49,711 nucleotides of DNA, taken from positions 1-49,711 of the forward strand of contig JALHMM010000043.1 in assembly GCA_022844045.1 (NCBI GenBank). The letters are read 5' to 3'. This stretch comes from Reyranellaceae bacterium. Lineage in GTDB: Bacteria; Pseudomonadota; Alphaproteobacteria; Reyranellales; Reyranellaceae. The position numbers were made by a program, and so were the translations under genes. Positions 42,875 through 49,711 of this stretch are shown here, piece after piece; position 1 is the stretch's first letter, and the number at the start of each line of letters is the position of its first letter. The notes beneath the pieces were generated by a model. The model was given only the letters and a program-made list of their open reading frames with translations, was not told where the DNA came from and did not search any database.

Positions 42875-43969
42875 CTACTCCGCCGCCTGCGCCACAGGCT
42901 CGCTCTTCCACGATTTCACGACCGGCAGCACTTCCTTGGCGAAGAGCTTCAAGCCGCGCTCGGAGACCTCCATCGGCGTGCCGCCGAAGCGGAAGGAGAC
43001 ATTCATCTCGAAATCGCCGACGAGCTTCCGCCGCGCCTCCAGCCCGCGCAGGATCTTGTCCGGCGTGCCCCAGCTCGCGGCCTGCATGAAGCCGGCGACC
43101 GCGCCCTCGTGGCCGCTCTTGCGCGCGATCTCGGCCTTCTGCTGGTAGGAGTCGTAGCCCTTCACCGTCTTGAAGTGCTCGCCGAGGAATTCGTAGTGGT
43201 GGAAGTTGCTCTCGACGAACTTGCCCTGGTACTTGCGCGCCTCTTCCTCGGTCTCGGCGAGATCGGTGCCGCAGACCACGAACTCGGTGAGCATGGGGGT
43301 GGGCGGCGTGGTGCCGTGGTACTGGCGGTGCAGCTTGCGGCCGAGCTCGATCATCGGCAGGCGCATCTCCCAGGGGCGGTCGGCGAACATCACGATATGC
43401 GCGCCGAGCTTGGCGGCCGAGTCGATCGAGTCCTCGCTCGAGGCCACGGCGTAGATGCGGCCGTCGAAGGAATGCTGCGGCCGCGGTCGGATCTCGACAC
43501 GGGGCTGCTTGTAGAAGGGGCCGTCACCCTCGATGAAACCGGTCTTCAGCGCCTTGATGATCATCGGCGCCGCCTCGTCGAAGCGACCCCGTGATTCATC
43601 CATGCTCAGCCGGAAGGCGGCGAACTCGCGGCGCGCCAGGCCGCGGCCCATGCCGAAGCGCAGGCGGCCCTTGCTCAGCATGTCGAGCACCGCGGCGTTC
43701 TCGGCCACGCGCAACGGGTCGTGCCAGGGCAGGATCACGGCGGCGGTGCCGACATCGATATTGGGGCAGATGGCCGTCAGGTAGGTCATCAGCGCCAGAT
43801 TGTCGGGCACGAAGGAGTAATCGTTGAAGTGATGTTCGGCCGACCACAGGCAGTCGAAGCCGAGATCATGCGCCAGCCGCGCCAACCTGATCTCCTCGTC
43901 CCAGACGCGCTGGTCAGGGCAGTTCTCCCAACCGTAGCTGGCGAACACCATCATCATGCCGACGTCCAT
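42875..43969 (-). CDS. LLM class flavin-dependent oxidoreductase
   Basis: A 364-residue luciferase-like monooxygenase. MMMVFASYGWENCPDQRVWDEEIRLARLAHDLGFDCLWSAEHHFNDYSFVPDNLALMTYLTAICPNIDVGTAAVILPWHDPLRVAENAAVLDMLSKGRLRFGMGRGLARREFAAF shows the whole N-terminal half of the fold, with the conserved WHDPLRVAE and GRLRFGMGRGL stretches. It resembles the LLM at 1291 in motif order but is a separate lineage. It heads a likely operon with the HIBADH-family and Rieske genes. A GTATTG-CCG-CAATAC palindrome lies about 23 bases before the start and may be the operator. The cofactor is probably FMNH2; no reductase gene is nearby. Confidence 0.88.
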   Translation of the reverse strand: MDVGMMMVFASYGWENCPDQRVWDEEIRLARLAHDLGFDCLWSAEHHFNDYSFVPDNLALMTYLTAICPNIDVGTAAVILPWHDPLRVAENAAVLDMLSKGRLRFGMGRGLARREFAAFRLSMDESRGRFDEAAPMIIKALKTGFIEGDGPFYKQPRVEIRPRPQHSFDGRIYAVASSEDSIDSAAKLGAHIVMFADRPWEMRLPMIELGRKLHRQYHGTTPPTPMLTEFVVCGTDLAETEEEARKYQGKFVESNFHHYEFLGEHFKTVKGYDSYQQKAEIARKSGHEGAVAGFMQAASWGTPDKILRGLEARRKLVGDFEMNVSFRFGGTPMEVSERGLKLFAKEVLPVVKSWKSEPVAQAAE

Positions 43970-43991
43970 GGCTTCCTCCGAGACAGGATTC

Positions 43992-44006
43992 GTATTGCCG
44001 CAATAC
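43992..44006. promoter_or_regulatory. Operator-like palindrome GTATTG-CCG-CAATAC
   Basis: Perfect 6-base arms with a 3-base centre lie 23 bases upstream of the LLM start codon (43969) and could overlap its promoter. The arms are AT-rich in a GC-rich gap. The rest of the gap to 44183 shows no other clear site. No regulator gene is adjacent, although the divergent gene encodes a nucleotide cyclase, so cAMP-dependent control is one possibility. Confidence 0.4.
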
Positions 44007-44183
44007 TGACAGCGGCGACGCAGGAGTCGAGGGCGGCGGCGGCATGGCAGGACTTTGCGCTAGACAGAGGTCCGTACGCCGATATCCAGTGTCGTTGACT
44101 CCCTGACGGCCGGCATGCGTACTCATCAGCATGGCACGGGGTGACATCGGAATCTCCGCCCGCGCGTTGGTGCGACAGGCGGC

Positions 44184-45218
44184 ATGAGTCTCTCACGGCG
44201 CGACCGCCGCGAATGGCGAATCATCCTGTGGTTCAGCCTGGCGAGTGCGGCGATCAGCGTCTATTTCGGCTATGCCGTCACGCGGCCCGGCGATCCGCCG
44301 GTGTGGGGCATGGCGCAGGGTATCCTCGCATCGCTGCTGATCGCTACGCCGATCATGATCTTCGAGCTGCGGCGCGCGCGCTTCGGCTCGTTGCGCCGGC
44401 TGCGCCGCCTGCCTCTCGCCGGCTATTTCGCCGCGAAGGTCCTGTTCTATTTCATAATCATCGTGAGTGGGCTGCTCCTCTCGAGCGCGCTGATCTCACT
44501 CGTCACACCCACGTCTCGTCCCGTCGTCTTCGACGCCACCTTCCGCGGTTCCCTCGTTCTCGCGATCGGCATGTCGCTGCTGGGCAATCTTGTCGCCGAG
44601 ACGGGCCGCCTGCTGGGTTTCGGCGTGTTGAAGAGCCTGCTGATCGGGCGCTACGTCCGGCCGCGGCGCGAGCAGAAGGTTTTCCTGCTGATCGACCTGA
44701 AGGATTCGACCGGGCTGGCCGAGCGGCTGGGACCAGTACGCTTCCACGAGCTGCTGAACGCGTTCTTCCGCGACGTCGCCCACGCGGCGCTCGAATGCGA
44801 TGCGGAAATCCACAAGTATGTCGGCGACGAGGCGATCCTGACGTGGCCGGCCGGTCCCGCGCTGGCCGACGGCGCGTGCCTCACCTGTCCCTTCATCGCC
44901 CGCGCCGCGATCGCCGCCAACGCGGAGCGGTATCGCGCGCGGTTCGGCGTCGTCCCCGAGTTCCGCGCCGCCCTTCACTACGGCGAGATCGTCACCGGCG
45001 AGATCGGCGACTTGCGGCGCGAGATCGCCTATGTCGGCGATACCCTGAACGTGGCGGCACGATTGCTCGAGGCGGCAAAGGCGCTGGGTCATGACATTCT
45101 TGTTTCCGCCGATCTCCTCAAGTTGGTGGCCTTGGCCCCGGACCGCGCCGCCCACCCGCTGCCCACGCTCCGCGTGCGCGGCCGCGCGGCGCCCCTCGAG
45201 ATCTTCGCGCTAAGCTGA
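44184..45218 (+). CDS. Membrane-bound adenylate/guanylate cyclase, class III
   Basis: A 344-residue protein. About four hydrophobic helices (roughly residues 12-32, 45-61, 82-108 and 121-141) precede a cytosolic CYCc domain from about residue 165. The metal-binding aspartates are D171 in FLLIDLKDSTGLAERLG and D215 in EIHKYVGDEAILTWP. The transition-state region is REIAYVGDTLNVAARLLEAAKALG, with the Asn and Arg typical of active cyclases. The purine-selecting positions suggest ATP but this is not certain. It probably makes a cyclic nucleotide in response to a membrane signal. ATG 44184 gives MSLSRRDRREWRI. It is divergent from the LLM operon and 60 bases upstream of a CapA-like gene. Confidence 0.88.
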   Translation: MSLSRRDRREWRIILWFSLASAAISVYFGYAVTRPGDPPVWGMAQGILASLLIATPIMIFELRRARFGSLRRLRRLPLAGYFAAKVLFYFIIIVSGLLLSSALISLVTPTSRPVVFDATFRGSLVLAIGMSLLGNLVAETGRLLGFGVLKSLLIGRYVRPRREQKVFLLIDLKDSTGLAERLGPVRFHELLNAFFRDVAHAALECDAEIHKYVGDEAILTWPAGPALADGACLTCPFIARAAIAANAERYRARFGVVPEFRAALHYGEIVTGEIGDLRREIAYVGDTLNVAARLLEAAKALGHDILVSADLLKLVALAPDRAAHPLPTLRVRGRAAPLEIFALS

Positions 45219-45278
45219 CCCATCGCTATCTCGGCGCGCGATTTGACAGTTTCTCGGTGAGCCCCGCAGACTTCGTCC

Positions 45279-46589
45279 ATGTCCACCCAACCCCTCCGCT
45301 TGCTCCTCACCGGTGACAGCATCCTGCAGCGTCGTTTGCGCAGCCGCGACGACGGCGTCATCAGTCCGCTTTTCGATCGCGTGCGCACGGCGGATGTGGC
45401 CTTCACCAACCTGGAAACGCTGGCCAACGACTATCGCGGCGATCCGGTGCTGGAGAGCGGCGGCTCGCATTTTGGCGCGCCGGCCTGGGTGCTTGACGAG
45501 CTGGTCGACGCCGGCTTCGACCTGTTCGCCACGGCCACCAACCACAGCCTCGATTACGGCGTGTCGGGTCTGCTGCAGACGCTGGAGGCGCTGGAGGCGC
45601 GCGGACTCTCTTTCGCCGGCACCGGCCGCAATCTCGAGGATGCGCGGCGGCCGGTCTATCACACCCATCCGCACGGCACCGTGGCGATGATCTCTTGTGC
45701 CTCGTCCTTCGCCAAGGGCCAGGAGGCGTCGGCGCAGCGGCCGGATCTGCCGGGGCGGCCCGGCCTCAATCCGCTGCGCTTCGAGACGGTGCACGAGGTG
45801 ACGCCACCGCAGCTCGCGGCGCTACGGGAGATCGCCGACCAGCTCGGGCTGGAGGTCGAGCGCCAGCAGAAGATCAAGATGGGCTTCGCCTTCGCGCCGT
45901 CCGATCCCGAGCTGTTCCCGCTCGGCACGATGAACTTCCGCGCCGCCAATCGTGCCGCGGTGCGCATGACGGCGAACCGCAAGGACATCGACGGCATGGT
46001 GCGCTGGATCAAGGAGGCGCGCGGCCTGTCGGATGTCGTGCTGGTCAGCCTGCACGCGCATGAGCAGGCCCAGAGCAAGGACGTGCCCGCCGAGTTCATT
46101 CCGGTCTTCGCACGCGAGATGATCGACGCGGGCGCCGATCTCGTCGTTGGCCACGGCCCGCATCTGCTGCGCGGCCTGGAGCTCTATAAGGGCAAGCCGA
46201 TCTTCTATTCCCTCGGCAACTTCATCGGCCAGAACGAGTTGGTGCCGAAGATACCGGCCGACGGCTACGAGCGTTTCCGCGCCGAGCCCGATCTCACGCC
46301 GGGGCTGGTCTACCAGAAGCGGGTCAACAACGATCAGGTCGGCTTTCCCTCGGACCGGCGCTACTGGGAGTCGGTGGTACCCGTGCTCACCTACGAAGCC
46401 GGCGGCCTAACGAGCATCGAACTGATCCCGATCAGCCTCGGCTGGAAGGAAGCTCGCCACAAACGCGGCCGGCCGCGGCTGGCGGAAGGCGAGGAGGGGC
46501 GTTCGATCCTCGAACGCTTCGCCGCATTGTCGAAGCCGTTCGGCACGACGGTCGAGATCGGCACGCAGTCAGCGACCGTCGCGCTGTAA
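45279..46589 (+). CDS. CapA family protein (calcineurin-like phosphoesterase fold)
   Basis: A 436-residue protein of the PGA_cap/CapA family. RLLLTGDSILQRRL, VAFTNLETLANDY, FDLFATATNHSLDYGVSGLLQTLEALEARGLSFAGTG, VSLHAHEQ, GADLVVGHGPHLLRGLELYKGKPIFYSLGNFIG supply the metal-binding D, N, H, H-x-H set of the metallophosphoesterase-like fold. Named for poly-gamma-glutamate capsule synthesis, most family members lie outside capsule operons and have unknown roles. No signal peptide or membrane anchor is visible, unlike CapA of Bacillus, so it is probably cytosolic. It is 60 bases downstream of the cyclase and may be cotranscribed; it converges on a D-aminoacylase gene across a repeat. Confidence 0.85.
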   Translation: MSTQPLRLLLTGDSILQRRLRSRDDGVISPLFDRVRTADVAFTNLETLANDYRGDPVLESGGSHFGAPAWVLDELVDAGFDLFATATNHSLDYGVSGLLQTLEALEARGLSFAGTGRNLEDARRPVYHTHPHGTVAMISCASSFAKGQEASAQRPDLPGRPGLNPLRFETVHEVTPPQLAALREIADQLGLEVERQQKIKMGFAFAPSDPELFPLGTMNFRAANRAAVRMTANRKDIDGMVRWIKEARGLSDVVLVSLHAHEQAQSKDVPAEFIPVFAREMIDAGADLVVGHGPHLLRGLELYKGKPIFYSLGNFIGQNELVPKIPADGYERFRAEPDLTPGLVYQKRVNNDQVGFPSDRRYWESVVPVLTYEAGGLTSIELIPISLGWKEARHKRGRPRLAEGEEGRSILERFAALSKPFGTTVEIGTQSATVAL

Positions 46590-46590
46590 T

Positions 46591-46714
46591 ACCTCCCCCC
46601 GGAGGGGGAAGGTGCCCGAAGGGCGGATGGGGGATGTCGAAGACGGACTCCTGTGTTCGTCTTCAACATCCCCCATCCGTCGCTCCGCGCCACCTTCCCC
46701 CTCCGGGGGAAGGT
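46591..46714. repeat. Main palindromic repeat family, copy 10 (type 1 left, type 2 right)
   Basis: Occupies the gap between the convergent CapA-like gene (stop 46589) and the amidohydrolase gene (stop at 46718). The left mini-hairpin is GCCC-GAA-GGGC, the right CGC-N3-GCG. The centre pairs TCGAAGAC with GTCTTCAA with one mismatch. The left terminal hairpin has one base change (CCTC for CCTT). Confidence 0.92.
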
Positions 46715-46717
46715 AAT

Positions 46718-48433
46718 TCAAGTGGCGCGCTGCGGCCCGCGCACGAGGCGGCCGGGGAGGGCGCCGGTGGGCTCGCCGTTGCTATGGACGACCGCGCCGG
46801 AAACGATTGTCGCGACGTAGCCGTCGGCGCGTTGCACGAGTCGTTTGCCGCCGGCCGGCAGGTCGTACCAGAGCTCGGGCGAGCGGACACCCAAACGATC
46901 GTAGTCGATGACGTTGATGTCGGCCTTGCAGCCGGCGGCGATCAGGCCGCGATCGGCCAGGCCCAGCGCCAGCGCGTTGTCGCGCGTCAGCCGCTTGACC
47001 GCGAACTGAAGCGGCAGGCGCGACCCGCGCGTACGGTCGCGCGTCCAGTGCGTGATCATGTGCGTGGTCGAGCTGGCGTCGCAGATCAGCCCGACATGCG
47101 CGCCGCCATCGCCCAGCCCCATCAGGGTATTGGGATGTTCGACCATCGTCTTGACGGCGTCGAGATTGCCGTGGGCGTAGTTGATCACCGGGTAGTTGAT
47201 GATGCCGCGCCCGTCGCGCTCCAGCATCGTGTCGTAGGCGACGTCCTGAGGATCGCGTCCTTGCCGCTTGGCGATCGCGGCGATGCTGCTCTCCGGCGGC
47301 GGCTCGTATTGCGGCGGATCGCCGAGCGGGAAGAGATTCTCCCAGGTGTTCAGGCGCCGCGCCATCAGCGGATCGGCGGTGGGCTCCGACAGCAGGCGCG
47401 CGCGGAACTCGGGCTGGCGCAGGATCGCCAGCCGCTCGGCGAAGGGCAGGTCGGCGATGGCGCGCCAGCTCGACCGGGTGACGAACGGATGCTGGCTGAG
47501 CTCGAAGCCGAGCATCAGGCCGATCGGCCGGCCCATCACCTGGCCCAGGATGCGCGTGCCGTCGCGGTTGGCGGCCTCGATCTTGCCGAGGATCTGGCGC
47601 CACAGCTCGGGGCGATTGGCGCGTTGCAGGAGCTGCGTCGACATCACCTGGCCCGACGCCGCCGCGACACGGCGCAGCATGGCGAACTCCTCGTCGGGGT
47701 CGTCGAAGTCGGAAATCACCTGCATCCAGCCGGCGCCGACACCGCGCAGCGCCTCGGCGATGGTGCGCAGTTCGCCCTCGGCCGCGCCCAGGGTCGGCGT
47801 GTGCTCGCCCTTGCGCGTCTTGTGCGCGATGGTGCGCGAGGTCGAGAAGCCCAGCGCGCCGGCGCGGATGCCCTCGGCGGCGATGCGCGCCATCTCCTGG
47901 CGCTCGGCCTCCGTCGCGGGTTCGCGATCCGCGCCGCGCTGGCCCATGACATGCACGCGCACCGCGGCGTGCGGCACCTGCGTGGCGACATCCGTGTCGT
48001 AGCGGCGCGCATCAAGCGCATCGAGGAATTCGGGGAAGCTCTGCCAGTTCCACGGCAGGCCTTCGGTCAGCACGACTTCAGGGAGATCCTCGACGCCCTC
48101 CATCAGCTTGACCAGCATGTCGCGCCGCTCCGGCAGGCAGGGCGCGAAGCCGACGCCGCAATTGCCGATCAGCGCCGTCGTCACGCCATGCCAGCACGAC
48201 GACGACAGGCTGTGGCTCCACGTCACCTGCGCGTCGTAGTGGGTGTGGATGTCGACGAAGCCCGGCGTCACCAGCAGGCCGCGCGCGTCGATCTCCTCGC
48301 GGCCGCGCGCGGCGACCTTGCCGACGGCGACGATGCGGCCATCGGTGATCGCCACGTCGGCGATCACGGGCTCGCGGCCGCTGCCGTCGACGACGGTACC
48401 GCCGCGGATCACCATGTCGGGCGTCGTGCTCAT
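46718..48433 (-). CDS. N-acyl-D-amino-acid deacylase/D-aminoacylase-type amidohydrolase
   Basis: A 571-residue metal-dependent hydrolase. [35 protein letters not shown] is the classical start of amidohydrolases, followed by the Zn-binding [13 protein letters not shown] and [16 protein letters not shown] (family Cys). The catalytic Asp lies in [23 protein letters not shown]. The C-terminal [20 protein letters not shown] and [17 protein letters not shown] close the beta-sandwich. D-aminoacylases deacylate N-acyl-D-amino acids; hydrolysis of hydantoins or other cyclic amides is possible. ATG 48433 has AGAGGAAG upstream and fits homologues; the frame extends to 48493 but without support. It is divergent from the aldo/keto reductase. 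Confidence 0.88.
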   Translation of the reverse strand: MSTTPDMVIRGGTVVDGSGREPVIADVAITDGRIVAVGKVAARGREEIDARGLLVTPGFVDIHTHYDAQVTWSHSLSSSCWHGVTTALIGNCGVGFAPCLPERRDMLVKLMEGVEDLPEVVLTEGLPWNWQSFPEFLDALDARRYDTDVATQVPHAAVRVHVMGQRGADREPATEAERQEMARIAAEGIRAGALGFSTSRTIAHKTRKGEHTPTLGAAEGELRTIAEALRGVGAGWMQVISDFDDPDEEFAMLRRVAAASGQVMSTQLLQRANRPELWRQILGKIEAANRDGTRILGQVMGRPIGLMLGFELSQHPFVTRSSWRAIADLPFAERLAILRQPEFRARLLSEPTADPLMARRLNTWENLFPLGDPPQYEPPPESSIAAIAKRQGRDPQDVAYDTMLERDGRGIINYPVINYAHGNLDAVKTMVEHPNTLMGLGDGGAHVGLICDASSTTHMITHWTRDRTRGSRLPLQFAVKRLTRDNALALGLADRGLIAAGCKADINVIDYDRLGVRSPELWYDLPAGGKRLVQRADGYVATIVSGAVVHSNGEPTGALPGRLVRGPQRAT

Positions 48434-48590
48434 GGTGCTTCCTCTGATGGATCGTGGCCGGAAGAATAGCCGGTGTGATCGGACTCTTACCACGCGGCGG
48501 CGCGCAGGTCAGATATGAGGATCGCCTGATGTAGCGGGCGTGTGGCGCTTTGCGCTAGAGAGGGCGCCTACTGTTGTCGGGGGAAATCGC

Positions 48591-49562
48591 ATGAAGACCA
48601 AGCCCTTGGGCCGCACCGGCCTCATGGTCTCGGAACTGTGCTTCGGCACCATGTCGTTCGGCGGTGACGCCGACGAGGCGATGGCGGGCGCGATGTACAA
48701 GGCGGTGCGCGGCGCCGGCGTCAACTTCTTCGATACCGCCAACGAGTACAACAAGGGGAGGTCGGAGGAGATTCTCGGCCGCCTGATGAAGTCCGAGCGC
48801 GACGATCTGGTGATCGCCACCAAGTGCTTCAACCCGACCGGCCCCGACATCAACGCCCGCGGCGCCAACCGCCGCCATGTCGTGCAGGCGGTCGAGGCCA
48901 GCCTCAGGCGCCTGGGCACCGACCGCATCGACGTGCTGTTCCTGCATCGCTTCGACACCCGCACGCCGATCGAGGAGATGATGCGCGCGCTGGAGGACGT
49001 CGTGCGCTCCGGCAAGGTGATCTACCCGGCGGTCAGCAACTGGTCGGCGTGGCAGACGCAGCGCGCCGTCGATGTCCAGGAGCGCAACAACTGGGCGCGC
49101 CTGCAGGTGGTGCAGCCGATGTACAATCTGGTCAAGCGCCAGGCCGAGGTCGAGATCCTGCCGATGGCCGAGGCCAACGGCATCGGCGTGATTCCCTACA
49201 GCCCCGGCGCCGCCGGTCTGCTGTCGGGCAAGTACGCCAAGCAGGGCGTCGGCCGGCTGAAGACCAACAAGATGTACGAGGCGCGCTACGGCGACGCCTG
49301 GATGTTCGAGGTCGCCGAGGAGTACACCGCCCTCTGCCAGGAGAACGGCCTGCACCCGGTGAGCACGGCGGTCGCCTGGGTCGGCGCGCATCCCGCGGTG
49401 ACGGCGCCGATCATCGGCGCGCGCAACACCGACCAGCTCAAGGATTCGCTGGCGTCGGTCGACGTGGCGATGACGCCGGAACTGCGCGCAAGGATCGCCG
49501 ATCTGTCACGCACGCCCGCGCCGGCCACCGACCGCTCGGAGGAGCTTAAGGTCGCGCGGTAG
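48591..49562 (+). CDS. Aldo/keto reductase
   Basis: A 323-residue NADPH-dependent TIM-barrel reductase. The catalytic tetrad is visible: Asp and Tyr in NFFDTANEYNKGRSEE, Lys in VIATKCFNP and His in VLFLHRFDTRTP. The start KTKPLGRTGLMVSELCFGTMSFGG and the cofactor-loop AVTAPIIGARNTDQLKDSLASVDV match the AKR11/YhdN-like branch. Substrates are usually aldehydes or ketones and cannot be named. ATG 48591 follows a G-rich GGGGGAAAT; the frame is open to 48540. It is divergent from the D-aminoacylase gene, and a half copy of the palindromic repeat follows the stop. Confidence 0.9.
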   Translation: MKTKPLGRTGLMVSELCFGTMSFGGDADEAMAGAMYKAVRGAGVNFFDTANEYNKGRSEEILGRLMKSERDDLVIATKCFNPTGPDINARGANRRHVVQAVEASLRRLGTDRIDVLFLHRFDTRTPIEEMMRALEDVVRSGKVIYPAVSNWSAWQTQRAVDVQERNNWARLQVVQPMYNLVKRQAEVEILPMAEANGIGVIPYSPGAAGLLSGKYAKQGVGRLKTNKMYEARYGDAWMFEVAEEYTALCQENGLHPVSTAVAWVGAHPAVTAPIIGARNTDQLKDSLASVDVAMTPELRARIADLSRTPAPATDRSEELKVAR

Positions 49563-49593
49563 CTGGATCCGAATCTGGGCCGATCGATCCGAT

Positions 49594-49612
49594 ACCTTCC
49601 CCCGGAGGGCAG
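49594..49612. repeat. Truncated copy of the main palindromic repeat (left end only)
   Basis: ACCTTCCCCCGGAGGG matches the left terminal hairpin of the main repeat, then the sequence departs (CAGGGGAAT). There is no second arm in the following 100 bases. It is the only clear one-ended copy besides the fragment at 22614. Confidence 0.7.
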
Positions 49613-49699
49613 GGGAATCGCATATGGAATTAGCGAGGTATTGCAAGGCGTTGGGAAAAGGATTCTTTGTGTGTCACCCGTCCTCTCCGGGAGACACCG

Positions 49700-49711
49700 A
49701 TGCGCAAGTTC
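49700..49711 (+). CDS. Possible start of an unknown gene cut by the window edge
   Basis: ATGCGCAAGTTC begins at 49700 with GGGAGA five bases before it, a plausible ribosome binding site. Only four codons are visible, so no function can be proposed. Another frame from ATG 49624 is also open to the edge (about 29 codons) but has no comparable ribosome site. The base composition from 49613 on is somewhat AT-richer than the genes before. Confidence 0.3.

Noticed and set aside
49624..49711. Alternative open frame from ATG 49624 to the window end
   Set aside because: It has no clear ribosome binding site, and the ATG at 49700 with GGGAGA upstream is the better start.

Overview
The window is high-GC, densely packed bacterial chromosome. 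Gene content points to an environmental alphaproteobacterium: NUDIX-like NAD regulator (NadQ type) beside nadA-nadC, the BkdA1 style of 2-oxoacid dehydrogenase, many luciferase-like monooxygenases (LLMs), solitary substrate-binding proteins, and short palindromic intergenic repeats of the kind common in Hyphomicrobiales and Rhodospirillales. Genus cannot be assigned from the sequence alone. No rRNA, tRNA, CRISPR array, transposase or intact prophage was seen. No stretch longer than 300 bases lacks a gene.

Layout. 1-187: start of a phage-type terminase small subunit running off the left edge. 382-3473: glutathione S-transferase, LLM and a solitary ABC substrate-binding protein. 3486-6662 (minus): peptide-type binding protein and an NtaA/DszA-type LLM. 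6743-11809 (minus): complete branched-chain 2-oxoacid dehydrogenase operon (E1 alpha, E1 beta, E2, E3). 12016-14944 (minus): nadQ, nadA, nadC, with two tandem palindromes at the nadA start that look like the NadQ operator. 15142-16128: ketopantoate reductase family. 16260-27675: catabolic and uptake block with a molybdenum hydroxylase large subunit, HyuA and HyuB on the minus strand and a complete Liv-type ABC importer on the plus strand. 27858-29577 (minus): TauD-type dioxygenase and an SDR. 29650-32047: Asp/Glu racemase-superfamily protein, CX5R phosphatase and an uncharacterised protein with macro/PARG-like motifs, probably one operon. 32057-36607: F420-type LLM, cupin and PEP carboxylase. 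36709-37809: a GC-poor DUF2806-like gene that looks acquired. 37876-43969: Gfo/Idh/MocA oxidoreductase, SLC13 permease, Rieske oxygenase, HIBADH-family dehydrogenase and LLM. 44184-49562: membrane-bound nucleotide cyclase, CapA-like protein, D-aminoacylase-type amidohydrolase and aldo/keto reductase. The last bases hold a half repeat and a new start codon at the edge.

The genes mostly serve uptake and oxidation of unusual organic compounds (LLMs, molybdenum hydroxylase, Rieske and 2-oxoglutarate oxygenases, hydantoinases, solute-binding proteins), plus a few housekeeping functions (NAD synthesis, anaplerosis, branched-chain 2-oxoacid oxidation).

The most striking non-gene signal is a roughly 120-base palindromic repeat present in ten full copies, four of them inside apparent operons. 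Each copy pairs one arm carrying a GCCC-GAA-GGGC mini-hairpin with one arm carrying a different CGC-N3-GCG mini-hairpin, never two of the same kind. The stems of these mini-hairpins covary between copies, which suggests selection for structure. The best candidate for an undescribed protein system is the phosphatase plus macro/PARG-like pair at 30468-32047.
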